A stretch of DNA of 64,000 nucleotides, taken from Corallococcus silvisoli (GTDB lineage Bacteria; Myxococcota; Myxococcia; Myxococcales; Myxococcaceae). This document shows positions 19,665 through 30,378 of the stretch, one piece after another. A program made the translations under genes and the position numbers. The notes under the pieces are model-generated. The model did not search any database, was not told where the DNA came from, and saw only the letters and a list, made by a program, of their open reading frames with translations. How positions within the stretch are numbered: position 1 is the first letter of the stretch; each line of letters opens with the position of its first letter. The stretch lies in assembly GCF_009909145.1 (NCBI RefSeq), contig NZ_JAAAPJ010000006.1, positions 554,189 to 618,188 on the forward strand, given 5' to 3'.

Positions 19665-21125
19665 TCAGGGCCGTGCCGCGCTCCGGATGGCTTCCATCAG
19701 CGCCTCCAGGTCCGCGTCGCCGGTCAGCGGGTGGATGAGGGTGGTGCGCAGGTACACCCCGCCAGGGAGCCGTGTCTGCACCAGATAGAAGTTTCCGCTG
19801 GTGACCAATGCCTCACGCAGGCGGACCTGGAGGGCATCCCAGCCCTCCGGGGGGACGTGGGCGGGCGTGTGGCGGAAGCAGACGATGTTGCAGTCGGGGG
19901 CCACGGCCAGCTCGAAGTCCGGGGCGGCGGTGAGGTGGTCCGCGAAGCGCCGGGCCTGGTCGTAGGAGGCGGTGATGGCGTCCTCGAAGACGCGGGTGCC
20001 CAGCACGGACAGGCAGGCGTACACCTTGAGGGGCATCATCTCCTTGGTGCACTCCAGCGTGCGCAGGCCCACGTCGCTGTAGGGGCGCGCGTCGTCGCCG
20101 TCGCCGTGGAAGAGGTAGTGGGCCTCCTGGGAGAAGGCGTCGAAGGAGCGCGCCCCGTCGCGGAAGAGCACCGCCGTCACCAGCGCGGGCATGAGCAGGC
20201 CCTTGTGCGCGTCCCACACCACGGAGTCCGCGCGTTCGATGCCGCGCACCTGCGCGCGGTACTTGGGGCTGAGGGACGCGGCGGCCCCGTGCGCGCCGTC
20301 CACGTGGAACCACAGGCCGTGCCGCTGAGCGAAGTCCGCCACGGGCTCCAGCGGGTCGAAGGCGCCGGTAGCGGTGGAGCCCGCGCTGGCCACCACCGCG
20401 ATGGCCTTGCGCCCGGCGCGGGTGGCGTTCGCCAGCGCCTCCTCCAGCGCGTCCGGCCGCACTCGAAAGTGTGCGTCCACGTCCACCGGGGTGAGGCCGC
20501 CCTCGCCCCAGCCCATGATGCGGACCGCGCGGGCCAGGCAGTAGTGCGCGGAGCGGGGGACCAGCACCGTCAGGGGAGGCCCCGCGTGCGCGCCGCCGTT
20601 CCACGCGTCATAGCCGGCCTTCGCCTGCCGCGCGGCGAGCAGGGCGGTGAGGTTGCCCGCGCTGCCGCCGGAGGTGAGCACGCCCCGGGCGCTCGCCGGC
20701 AGGCCCAGCTTCGAGGCCATCCACGCCAGCACCTGATGCTCCATGGCGGTGGCGACGGGGCCCATCTCGTACACCGCCATGCCGTTGTTGAGCAGCGACG
20801 ACACCGCGTCGCACAGCGCCGCCAGCGGCACGGGGGCCGTCACCTGATGGCCCACGTAGCGCGGGTGGTGCAGGTGGTGGGAGCCCTCCAGCACGCGGGC
20901 CATCAGCGCCGCGAAGGCGTCGGACCGCGCCGGCTCCTCCGGGAAGGACGTGGCGAAGCGCTCGTGGTTCACCGCGGGCGGGGCCCAGGGCAGCACCGGC
21001 ATGGCGCCCCCCGCGAGCGCGGCCTTCAGGTAGTCCGCCAGCTGATCCATCAGGGCGTGGGCGGTGGCCCGGAAGGCCTCCGGGTCGTAGGCGTCGCGCA
21101 GGGGGGCGGGAACGGAGGACGTCAT
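19665..21125 (-). CDS. PLP-dependent group II decarboxylase (aromatic-L-amino-acid/diaminobutyrate type)
   Basis: A 486-residue fold-type I PLP enzyme. The Schiff-base lysine is K308 in WDAHKGLL. The cofactor Asp/His region is HVDGAHGAA at 274-282, and GVLTSGGSAGNLTALLAAR (149-167) binds the PLP phosphate. HPRYVGHQ near residue 88 matches the substrate-entry region of aromatic amino-acid decarboxylases. It removes the carboxyl group from an amino acid to give an amine, but the substrate (Trp, Phe/Tyr, DABA or Glu) cannot be read from the motifs. It is transcribed in the same direction as the GT2 gene 57 bp downstream. Confidence 0.9.
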   Translation of the reverse strand: MTSSVPAPLRDAYDPEAFRATAHALMDQLADYLKAALAGGAMPVLPWAPPAVNHERFATSFPEEPARSDAFAALMARVLEGSHHLHHPRYVGHQVTAPVPLAALCDAVSSLLNNGMAVYEMGPVATAMEHQVLAWMASKLGLPASARGVLTSGGSAGNLTALLAARQAKAGYDAWNGGAHAGPPLTVLVPRSAHYCLARAVRIMGWGEGGLTPVDVDAHFRVRPDALEEALANATRAGRKAIAVVASAGSTATGAFDPLEPVADFAQRHGLWFHVDGAHGAAASLSPKYRAQVRGIERADSVVWDAHKGLLMPALVTAVLFRDGARSFDAFSQEAHYLFHGDGDDARPYSDVGLRTLECTKEMMPLKVYACLSVLGTRVFEDAITASYDQARRFADHLTAAPDFELAVAPDCNIVCFRHTPAHVPPEGWDALQVRLREALVTSGNFYLVQTRLPGGVYLRTTLIHPLTGDADLEALMEAIRSAARP

Positions 21126-21322
21126 GGCCCGCGCAGGCTAGCGGGTGCGGGCGGCGCCAGCCTGGGAAACGCGCGGGAGGGGCGGGCGGGCTCCGGGCGG
21201 GACGGTCGGAGGGCCATGGCTTCCTCGAGGGGCCGGGCGGACAGGGGCCCGGCGGTGGGCCGGGCCGGTCGCGGCGCGCGCGGGCCGTCCCCACCTTTCC
21301 TCCTCATGGGAGGTGGCGACCG

Positions 21323-21685
21323 ATGGCCTTCGACGACACGCCGTTCGAGCGGCGCTCCATCATCCGAGGCATGCACGTCCGCGCGGCGGACGGGGCGCTC
21401 CTGGGCTACGTGGTCCTCATCGGACAGGAGCACCTCTATGTCCGGAGCTCGCCCTTCATCGGCCACCGCCACTGGAAGGAGGTCCCCCTGTCCGCCGTGG
21501 GCGGGTTGCTCCACGGCGACGTCGTCCTGAAGGAGGGCACCGGGCCGCTCGCGAAGGCGGATCCGTCGTTTCACGGGGAAATCCCGACGCAGACCCTGCC
21601 GTTCACCCTGGCGACGGAGGAGCCGCACGGCGCGGGGCCGTCCGAAGGTGAACACTCTGGAGCGGCGCGGGTACCTGAAGTGTGA
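21323..21685 (+). CDS. Small DUF2171/PRC-barrel-like protein
   Basis: The 120 residues have an N-terminal beta-rich core (IIRGMHVRAADGALLGYVVLI, then EHLYVRSSPF and KEVPLSAVGG), the pattern of PRC-barrel or DUF2171 small proteins. A disordered Pro/Glu/Gly tail follows. The function is unknown. ATG 21323 has GGGAGGTGGC just upstream, a good ribosome site. Its TGA overlaps a GTG (21682) that could be an alternative start for dapD, so it may be translationally coupled to lysine biosynthesis. Confidence 0.7.
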   Translation: MAFDDTPFERRSIIRGMHVRAADGALLGYVVLIGQEHLYVRSSPFIGHRHWKEVPLSAVGGLLHGDVVLKEGTGPLAKADPSFHGEIPTQTLPFTLATEEPHGAGPSEGEHSGAARVPEV

Positions 21686-21699
21686 TTCAACTCCGGACC

Positions 21700-22527
21700 A
21701 TGGCGACCTCCATCGAAGAACTCTCCCAGCGCGTGTCCGCGGCGTTCGCGGACCGGGCGAAGTTGAAGGACGCGGACACCGTGGCGGCGGTGCGCGAGAC
21801 GCTGGCGCGGCTGGATGCCGGCGAGCTGCGCGTCGCGGAGAAGGGCCCGGACGGCTGGCGCGTCAACGCCTGGGTGAAGGAGGCCATCCTCCTGTTCTTC
21901 GCGGTGTCGGAGATGAAGGTGATGGAGGTGGGCCCCTTCGAGTTCTTCGACAAGGTGCCCCTGAAGAAGGGCCTGGAGGCCGCGGGCGTGCGCGTGGTGC
22001 CGCCGGGCACCGTGCGCTACGGCGCCTTCGTGGAGAAGGGCGCCGTGGTGATGCCCGGCTACGTGAACATCGGCGCCCGGGTGGGCGCGGGCACCATGGT
22101 GGACACGTGGGCCACGGTCGGGTCCTGCGCGCAGGTGGGACGGCATGTCCACCTCTCGGGCGGCGTGGGGCTGGGGGGCGTGCTGGAGCCGCCCGCGGCG
22201 TCGCCGGTCATCATCGAGGACGGGGCCTTCCTGGGCAGCCGCTCCATCGTGGTGGAGGGCGTGGTCGTGGAGGAGGAGGCGGTGCTCGGCGCCAACGTCG
22301 TGCTGACCGCGTCCACGCAGATCATCGACGTCACCGGCCCCCAGGAGGTCGTCCACAAGGGCCGCGTGCCCGCCCGGAGCGTGGTGATTCCTGGAATGCG
22401 AGAGAAGGAGTTTCCGGCCGGGAAGTACATGGTCCCGTGCGCGCTCATCATCGGGCAGCGCAAGGCGTCCACCGACCAGAAGACCAGCCTCAACGCCGCG
22501 CTGCGGGAGTTCGCGGTCCCGGTGTAA
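21700..22527 (+). CDS. dapD: 2,3,4,5-tetrahydropyridine-2,6-dicarboxylate N-succinyltransferase
   Basis: A 275-residue left-handed beta-helix acyltransferase of the succinylase branch of lysine/meso-diaminopimelate synthesis. It transfers succinyl from succinyl-CoA to tetrahydrodipicolinate. Hexapeptide repeats run from about residue 100 (RYGAFVEKGAVVMPGYVNIG, VGAGTMVDTWATVGSCAQVG), and HVHLSGGVGLGGVLEP carries the active-site region. The length matches E. coli DapD (274). ATG 21700 gives this match; an upstream GTG at 21682 would overlap the previous stop. dapE, the next but one pathway enzyme, lies two genes downstream. Confidence 0.95.
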   Translation: MATSIEELSQRVSAAFADRAKLKDADTVAAVRETLARLDAGELRVAEKGPDGWRVNAWVKEAILLFFAVSEMKVMEVGPFEFFDKVPLKKGLEAAGVRVVPPGTVRYGAFVEKGAVVMPGYVNIGARVGAGTMVDTWATVGSCAQVGRHVHLSGGVGLGGVLEPPAASPVIIEDGAFLGSRSIVVEGVVVEEEAVLGANVVLTASTQIIDVTGPQEVVHKGRVPARSVVIPGMREKEFPAGKYMVPCALIIGQRKASTDQKTSLNAALREFAVPV

Positions 22528-22606
22528 CGGGCGCGAAAATCCGCTGTCACCGGGGGCGCGTATAGGCCTTGGGTGACGCAAGCTGTCTCACGCAACCCGG
22601 GAGCTC

Positions 22607-23242
22607 ATGGAACACCTCGACGACATCCTCCCCGAGTGGCTGCTCGGGACCCTGGAGCCCGCCCGGCGCGACGCCGTGGCCCGGCACCTGGAGGGTTGCG
22701 CGCGGTGCCGGGCGGAGCTGGACCGGCTGGCGCCGGCCGTGGATGCGCTCGGGGCGTTGGTCCCTCCGGTGGAGCCCCCGGCCGCGGCGCTCACGCGCTT
22801 GATGGAGCGGATGGAGGGCCCCGGCCGCTTCACCCGCTGGGCTGGGAAGGTGGCCGCGTTCCTGGACGTGACGGAGGCGCGGGCGCGCGACGTGCTGGAG
22901 TCCATGGCGGAGCCAGGCAACTGGCTGCCCGGTCCGGCGGACGGCGTGGAGATGATGCCCGTGGAGACGGGGCCCGCGCGCGAGGGGATGATGGCGGCCG
23001 TCGTGCGCCTGGGGCCCGGAGTGCGCTACCCGCGCCACGCGCACGTGGGCCGCGAGTGGAACCTGGTGCTGGAGGGCGGCTTCCGCGAGGACTCCGGCCA
23101 GGAGGTCTGGCCCGGCGAGGAGCTGGAGAAGGCGGACGGCTCCCTGCACGACTTCACGGCGCTGCAAGGCCCCGCGTGCATCTGCTTCGCGGTGCTGGAG
23201 GGCACCACGACGTTCGAGGAGCCGCTGGACGCAGGCGCCTGA
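22607..23242 (+). CDS. ChrR-like anti-sigma factor: zinc-finger plus cupin
   Basis: A 211-residue two-domain protein. The N-terminal zinc-binding anti-sigma motif is HLEGCARC (about residues 27-34, H-x3-C-x2-C) within a helical domain starting EHLDDILPEWLLGTLEPA. The C-terminal half (about 115-205) is a cupin with candidate metal ligands in RHAHVGREWNLVLEG and the later HDFTAL. In ChrR of Rhodobacter the same layout restrains an ECF sigma factor until singlet oxygen acts (family knowledge). Here no sigma gene is adjacent; it sits between dapD and dapE in the same direction. The target sigma and the trigger are unknown. Confidence 0.85.
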   Translation: MEHLDDILPEWLLGTLEPARRDAVARHLEGCARCRAELDRLAPAVDALGALVPPVEPPAAALTRLMERMEGPGRFTRWAGKVAAFLDVTEARARDVLESMAEPGNWLPGPADGVEMMPVETGPAREGMMAAVVRLGPGVRYPRHAHVGREWNLVLEGGFREDSGQEVWPGEELEKADGSLHDFTALQGPACICFAVLEGTTTFEEPLDAGA

Positions 23243-23287
23243 CGGGACGGTGTGCCGGGCGCGGGCGGGGAGTATGGTGTTTCGCGC

Positions 23288-24376
23288 ATGGCCTCCACCG
23301 ACCTCGCCACCCGCCTCGCCCAGACGACGCTCGAGCTGTGCCGCATCGAGAGCCCCATTGGTCATGAGGGCCCCATCGCGGACCACGTGGAGGGCTGGGC
23401 CCTCCGTCACTTCCGCCGCGAGGAGGTCTTCCGCGTCGGGCACACGCTGCTCTTGGGCTCGCTGGAGGACCCCCGCCCCACGGTCGCGCTCATCGGCCAC
23501 CTGGACACGGTGCCCATGCACCCCGGGGACGTGGGCCGCGCGCCCCGCATCGAGGGCGAGCGCGTGCACGGCCTGGGCGCCTCCGACATGAAGGGCGGCG
23601 TCGCGGTGATGATGGCGCTGGCGGAGGACCTGAAGCGCGAAGCGCTGCCCGTCAACGTCGCCTTCCTCCTGTACGAGCGCGAGGAGGGGGCCTACGCGGA
23701 GAGCGGCCTCATCCCGCTGTACGCGAAGCGGCCGGACCTGTCGCACGTGAAGTTCGGCATCGCGATGGAGCCCACGGACGGCGTGGTGCAGGTGGGCTGC
23801 GTCGGCAGCATGCAGGTGGCGGTGCGCTTCACCGGGCGCAGCGCGCACTCGGCGCGGCCGTGGCAGGGGGAGAACGCCATCCACAAGGCGGGCCCGCTGC
23901 TCACGGAGCTGCTGGGGCGCCAGCGCGTGGAGGTGAACGTCGCGGGCTTCCCCTTCTACGAAGTGATGAGCGCCACGCTGGCCAAGGGCGGCCGGGCGCG
24001 CAACGTGGTGCCGGAGGCGTTCGAGCTCAACCTCAACTACCGCTTCGCCCCGGGCAAGAGCGTGGCCCAGGCGAAGGAGGACGTGCTGGCGCTGGTGGCG
24101 GGCCGCGCGGAGGTGGAGTTCACGGACGCGTCGCCCAGCGGGCCCGTGGCCGCGGGCAACCCGCTGTTCCAGCGGCTGATGTCGCTCACGGGCCTGCCGG
24201 CCGCGTCGAAGCAGGCGTGGACGGACGTGGCGCGCTTCGGCGAGTGGGGCGTGGACGCGGTGAACTTCGGGCCCGGTGAGACGGCGCAGGCGCACCAGCT
24301 CCACGAGAGCGCGCCCATTCCTCCGCTCGCGGTGGCGTACGAGAAGCTGGCCGCGTTCCTGAGGGGCGCGGCGTAG
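23288..24376 (+). CDS. dapE: Succinyl-diaminopimelate desuccinylase (M20 family)
   Basis: A 362-residue di-zinc deacylase that releases succinate from N-succinyl-LL-diaminopimelate. The M20 signatures are ALIGHLDTVPMHPG (His ligand and Asp), GLGASDMKGGVAVMMALA (bridging Asp) and YEREEGAYAESG (catalytic Glu pair). The dimerisation domain begins near GCVGSMQVAVRFTGRSAHSA. ATG 23288 was chosen since the family starts with a short helix; an upstream in-frame extension has no family match. Proximity to dapD supports DapE rather than another M20 amidohydrolase. Confidence 0.9.
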   Translation: MASTDLATRLAQTTLELCRIESPIGHEGPIADHVEGWALRHFRREEVFRVGHTLLLGSLEDPRPTVALIGHLDTVPMHPGDVGRAPRIEGERVHGLGASDMKGGVAVMMALAEDLKREALPVNVAFLLYEREEGAYAESGLIPLYAKRPDLSHVKFGIAMEPTDGVVQVGCVGSMQVAVRFTGRSAHSARPWQGENAIHKAGPLLTELLGRQRVEVNVAGFPFYEVMSATLAKGGRARNVVPEAFELNLNYRFAPGKSVAQAKEDVLALVAGRAEVEFTDASPSGPVAAGNPLFQRLMSLTGLPAASKQAWTDVARFGEWGVDAVNFGPGETAQAHQLHESAPIPPLAVAYEKLAAFLRGAA

Positions 24377-24542
24377 CGCGGGGCGCGTCCGGACCCGGCG
24401 CTCCGGGGCCGGATTGTCGGCCCCGCGCGGCGCCACCGCGCGCGCATTCGTCAGGTGGAGTGCATCTGCGAGCCGGGGGCATGCAGGGTCTTCACGCGGT
24501 TGCGCATAGCCTAGCGGGAGTCGTCATCCCTGGAGGTTGTTG

Positions 24543-24935
24543 ATGCACGCCGAGTCGAACATGCAGGACCCGAACCTGACCCCGTCGTCCCACACGATGC
24601 TGCCGGTCGGTGAGGCGACGCCCGCCACGCCGTCGCGCCGCCGCGCGTCCGGTGCGCGCAAGGGCGCTCGCAAGGCTTCGTCCCGCCGCACGGGCACCGC
24701 GAAGCGCGCGACCGCGAAGCGCACCGCGAAGAAGGCCGCGGGCAAGCGCACCGCGAAGAAGGCCGCGGGCAAGCGCGGCACGGCGAAGCGGGGGACGGCG
24801 AAGCGCGCCACCGCCAAGCGCGGCGCCCGCAAGTCGCCCGTCCGTCGCGCCGCCTCGGGCCGCACCGCGCGCAAGTCTCCCGCGCGCAAGTCGTCCACCC
24901 GGAAGAGCCCGTCGCGCCGCTCGACGCGCCGTTAG
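24543..24935 (+). CDS. Histone-H1-like Lys/Arg-rich nucleoid protein
   Basis: The 130 residues have an ordinary N-terminus (MHAESNMQDPNLTPSSHT) and then about 95 residues made almost only of Lys, Arg, Ala, Ser, Thr and Gly. Short repeats include TAKKAAGKR twice and GTAKR twice. This matches bacterial H1-like (Hc1/HctB-type) proteins that bind DNA without a fixed fold. A strong GGAGG site lies 7 bases before ATG 24543. The coding repeats are near-identical at the DNA level (about 24727-24775), so copy number could vary by slippage. It lies directly upstream of the geosmin/encapsulin operon but is separated by 220 bp. Confidence 0.85.
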   Translation: MHAESNMQDPNLTPSSHTMLPVGEATPATPSRRRASGARKGARKASSRRTGTAKRATAKRTAKKAAGKRTAKKAAGKRGTAKRGTAKRATAKRGARKSPVRRAASGRTARKSPARKSSTRKSPSRRSTRR

Positions 24936-25021
24936 GCCCGCCCCTGGCGGAGTAAAGCGGGGATGCGGCCGTCCCGGAGCGGGATGCGTGGCTCCCCGCA
25001 CCGCCGGGCTCTCGCCAGGGC

Positions 25022-27420
<2,399 letters not shown>

Positions 27421-27473
27421 GTTCGACGGCAGTGAGCAGGCTTTGCTTTCCTCAAACCAGACAAGGGTGAACC

Positions 27474-28871
27474 ATGTCCAATGACACGAAGAAGCACGAC
27501 GACAACAACCTGAGCCTTGGGACCCAGGCGGCACGCCAGCTGGCGACGACGACCAAGTCCGAGCCCCAGATGCAGGGCATCTCCTCGCGGTGGCTGCTCA
27601 AGCTGCTGCCGTGGGTGCAGGTGTCCGGCGGTACGTACCGCGTCAACCGCCGCATGACCTATTCGGTGGGCGACGGCCGCGTCACCTTCACCAGCACCGG
27701 CGCCAAGGTGCAGGTCATCCCGCAGGAGCTGGGCGAGCTGCCCCTGCTGCGCGGCTACGAGGACGTGGACGCGCTGACCGCGCTGGCCAACCGCTTCGAG
27801 CAGAAGGAGTACAAGGCCGGTGAGGTCATCACCGAGGCCGGCAAGGAGGCGGACTCCATCGTCCTCATCGCCCACGGCAAGGTGAACCGCATTGGCAAGG
27901 GCAAGTACGGCGAGCCCGTGGTGCTGGAGACGCTGGCGGACGGCGACCACTACAGCTACCAGGCGCTGCTGGAGTCGCAGGACTACTGGCAGTTCACGGC
28001 CAAGGCCGTGACGCCCGTCATCGCGCTCGTCCTCCAGCAGTCCGCCTTCGAGGCGGTGGTGGCGCAGGTGCCGTCGCTCCAGAAGCACATCGACAACTTC
28101 AAGGCCCGCACCAAGAAGAAGCAGGACACCTCCGGCCAGAAGGCCATCGAGCTGGCCGCCGGCCACCACGGCGAGCCGGTGCTGCCCGGCACCTTCGTGG
28201 ACTACGAGACGCGCCCGCGCGAGTACGAGCTGGCCGTCGCGCAGACGGTCCTCCAGATTCACACGCGCGTCGCGGACCTCTTCAACGACCCCATGAACCA
28301 GACCCAGCAGCAGCTGCGTCTGACCGTGGAGGCGCTGAAGGAGCGCAAGGAGCACGAGCTCATCAACAACCGCGAGTTCGGCCTGCTGCACAACGCGGAC
28401 CTCAAGCAGCGCATCCACACCCGCTCCGGCCCGCCGACGCCGGACGACATGGACGAGCTCCTGGCCACGGTGTGGAAGGAGCCGTCGTTCTTCCTGGCCC
28501 ACCCGCGCGCCATCGCCGCGTTCGGCCAGGAGTGCAACAAGCGCGGCATCTACCCCACCAGCGTGGAGATGAACGGGAACATGATTCCCGCGTGGCGCGG
28601 CATCCCCATCGTGTCCTGCAACAAGATCCCCGTCTCCGAGTCGCGCACCAGCTCCATCATGCTGATGCGCGCGGGTGAGAAGAACCAGGGCGTCGTCGGC
28701 CTGCACCAGGCGGGCATCCCGGATGAGATCGAGCCCAGCCTCAACGTCCGGTTCATGGGCATCAACGAGAAGGCCATCATGAACTACCTGGTCACCGCGT
28801 ACTTCTCCGCGGCGGTGCTCACGCCGGACGCGCTGGGCATCCTGGAGAGCGTGGAGATCGGCCGCTCGTAG
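27474..28871 (+). CDS. Family 2B encapsulin shell protein A (HK97-fold with inserted cyclic-nucleotide domain)
   Basis: A 465-residue shell protein of the Family 2 (SrpI-type) encapsulins, viral HK97-like capsid proteins that assemble into closed compartments. The conserved N-arm and start of the fold are [15 protein letters not shown] and [15 protein letters not shown] (about 23-60). A cyclic-nucleotide-binding-like domain is inserted at about 96-212. The HK97 core resumes at [16 protein letters not shown] and continues with [15 protein letters not shown] and [14 protein letters not shown]. At its phosphate-binding cassette (157-177) the usual FGE is YSY, so ligand binding may be lost or altered. 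It begins 53 bp after the geosmin synthase stop and is followed 33 bp later by a paralogue. Confidence 0.93.
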   Translation: MSNDTKKHDDNNLSLGTQAARQLATTTKSEPQMQGISSRWLLKLLPWVQVSGGTYRVNRRMTYSVGDGRVTFTSTGAKVQVIPQELGELPLLRGYEDVDALTALANRFEQKEYKAGEVITEAGKEADSIVLIAHGKVNRIGKGKYGEPVVLETLADGDHYSYQALLESQDYWQFTAKAVTPVIALVLQQSAFEAVVAQVPSLQKHIDNFKARTKKKQDTSGQKAIELAAGHHGEPVLPGTFVDYETRPREYELAVAQTVLQIHTRVADLFNDPMNQTQQQLRLTVEALKERKEHELINNREFGLLHNADLKQRIHTRSGPPTPDDMDELLATVWKEPSFFLAHPRAIAAFGQECNKRGIYPTSVEMNGNMIPAWRGIPIVSCNKIPVSESRTSSIMLMRAGEKNQGVVGLHQAGIPDEIEPSLNVRFMGINEKAIMNYLVTAYFSAAVLTPDALGILESVEIGRS

Positions 28872-28904
28872 TCCCGGACCCGCACGCAATCGGAAGGTTC
28901 TTTC

Positions 28905-30305
28905 ATGGCGAACTCAGAGAAGAACGTCGCGGCGCACGAAAGCCAGAGCCTCAGCACGGCCGGGGCGCGTCAGCTGGCGACGACGACCAAGACGCAGCCG
29001 CAGATGCAGGGCATCTCGCCCCGCTGGCTGTTGCGCGTGCTGCCCTGGGTGCAGGTGTCGGGTGGCACGTTCCGCGTCAACCGCCGGCTGACCTACACCG
29101 TGGGTGACGACCGCCTGAACTTCAGCAACATCGGCGTCAAGGTGGAGATCATCCCGGAGGAGCTGCTCAAGCTGCCGCTGATGCGGGGCTTCGAGGACGT
29201 GGATGGGCTGCTCATCCGCACGCTGGCCAGCCGCTTCACCCAGCGTCAGTACAAGCCGGGGGAGAACATCGTGGAGGCGGGCCAGTCCGCCGAGCACGTG
29301 TTCCTCCTGGCGCACGGCAAGGCGCAGAAGCTGGGCGCGGGCAAGTACGGCGACCCCGTCGTGCTGGACACGCTGGCGGACGGCGACCACTTCGGCGACC
29401 AGGCGGTGGTGGAGTCGAACGACGTCTGGCCCTTCACCGTGAAGGCGCTCACCGCCTGCACGGTGATGGCGTTGCCGCAGGAGGTGTTCGAGTCCCTCAT
29501 CAGCCAGTCGCCGGTGCTGGCGGCGCACGTGGAGCGCTTCAAGGCGAAGCTGAAGCGGCCCCAGGACAAGGCGGGGCAGGCCTCCATCGCGCTGGCCGCC
29601 GGCCACCACGGCGAGCCCGTGCTGCCCGGCACCTTCGTGGACTACGAGCTGAAGCCGCGCGAGTACGAGCTGAGCGTGGCGCAGACCATCCTGCGCGTGC
29701 ACACCCGCGTGTCGGACATCTTCAACGACCCGATGAACCAGACCCAGGAGCAGCTGCGTCTGACCCTCGAGGCGCTGAAGGAGCGCAAGGAGCACGAGCT
29801 CATCAACAACCCGGAGTTCGGCTTGCTGCACAACGCGGACCTCAAGCAGCGCATCAACACGCGCTCCGGTCCGCCGACGCCGGACGACCTGGACGAGCTG
29901 CTGTCGCGCCGCCGCAAGACGCGCTTCATGCTGGCCCACCCGCGCGCCATCGCGGCGTTCGGCCGGGAGTGCAACAAGCGCGGCCTCTACCCGACGGTGG
30001 TGGACGTGGAGGGCCAGAAGATGCAGGCGTGGCGCGGGGTGCCCCTGCTGCCCTGCGACAAGCTGCCCATCACCCGGGAGAACACCAGCGCCATCCTGGC
30101 GATGCGCATCGGTCCGGACGACCAGGGCGTCATCGGCCTGCACAACGCCGGCATTCCCGATGAGGTGGAGCCCAGCCTCACCGTGAAGCGCATGGACATC
30201 AACGGCCAGGCCATGGCCCAGTACCTGGTGAGCACCTACTACTCCGCCGCCGTGCTCGTCCCCGACGCGCTGGGCGTGCTGGAGAACGTGGCGCTCGGCG
30301 GCTGA
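28905..30305 (+). CDS. Family 2B encapsulin shell protein B (second paralogue)
   Basis: A 466-residue paralogue of the preceding shell gene, with the same order of N-arm ([15 protein letters not shown]), inserted cyclic-nucleotide domain (about 98-213) and HK97 core ([31 protein letters not shown]). The cassette here is [13 protein letters not shown], closer to the canonical FGE-x-ALL than shell A, yet the usual phosphate-binding Arg is also absent. Differences cluster in this domain while the capsid core is nearly identical, which suggests a mixed two-component shell with distinct ligand roles. It is the last gene before a strong terminator. Confidence 0.93.
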   Translation: MANSEKNVAAHESQSLSTAGARQLATTTKTQPQMQGISPRWLLRVLPWVQVSGGTFRVNRRLTYTVGDDRLNFSNIGVKVEIIPEELLKLPLMRGFEDVDGLLIRTLASRFTQRQYKPGENIVEAGQSAEHVFLLAHGKAQKLGAGKYGDPVVLDTLADGDHFGDQAVVESNDVWPFTVKALTACTVMALPQEVFESLISQSPVLAAHVERFKAKLKRPQDKAGQASIALAAGHHGEPVLPGTFVDYELKPREYELSVAQTILRVHTRVSDIFNDPMNQTQEQLRLTLEALKERKEHELINNPEFGLLHNADLKQRINTRSGPPTPDDLDELLSRRRKTRFMLAHPRAIAAFGRECNKRGLYPTVVDVEGQKMQAWRGVPLLPCDKLPITRENTSAILAMRIGPDDQGVIGLHNAGIPDEVEPSLTVKRMDINGQAMAQYLVSTYYSAAVLVPDALGVLENVALGG

Positions 30306-30328
30306 GCCTTCCGCGCCGTGAAGACGCT

Positions 30329-30366
30329 GACGGGCCCGGTGCCGCGCGCGCCGGGCCCGTCTTTCT
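30329..30366 (+). terminator. Rho-independent terminator of the geosmin/encapsulin operon
   Basis: A perfect 11-bp stem (30329-30339 with 30351-30361) and an 11-base loop are followed by TTTCTT, starting 24 bp past the shell B stop. It is the clearest intrinsic terminator in the window and marks the end of the three-gene unit. It also faces the convergent secreted-protein gene. Confidence 0.88.
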
Positions 30367-30378
30367 TCCAGCGCGGGG

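Noticed and set aside
24523..25001. Minus-strand frames opposite the histone-like gene
   Set aside because: They give Arg/Leu/Ala-only translations; the plus strand has a strong ribosome site and an H1-like composition.
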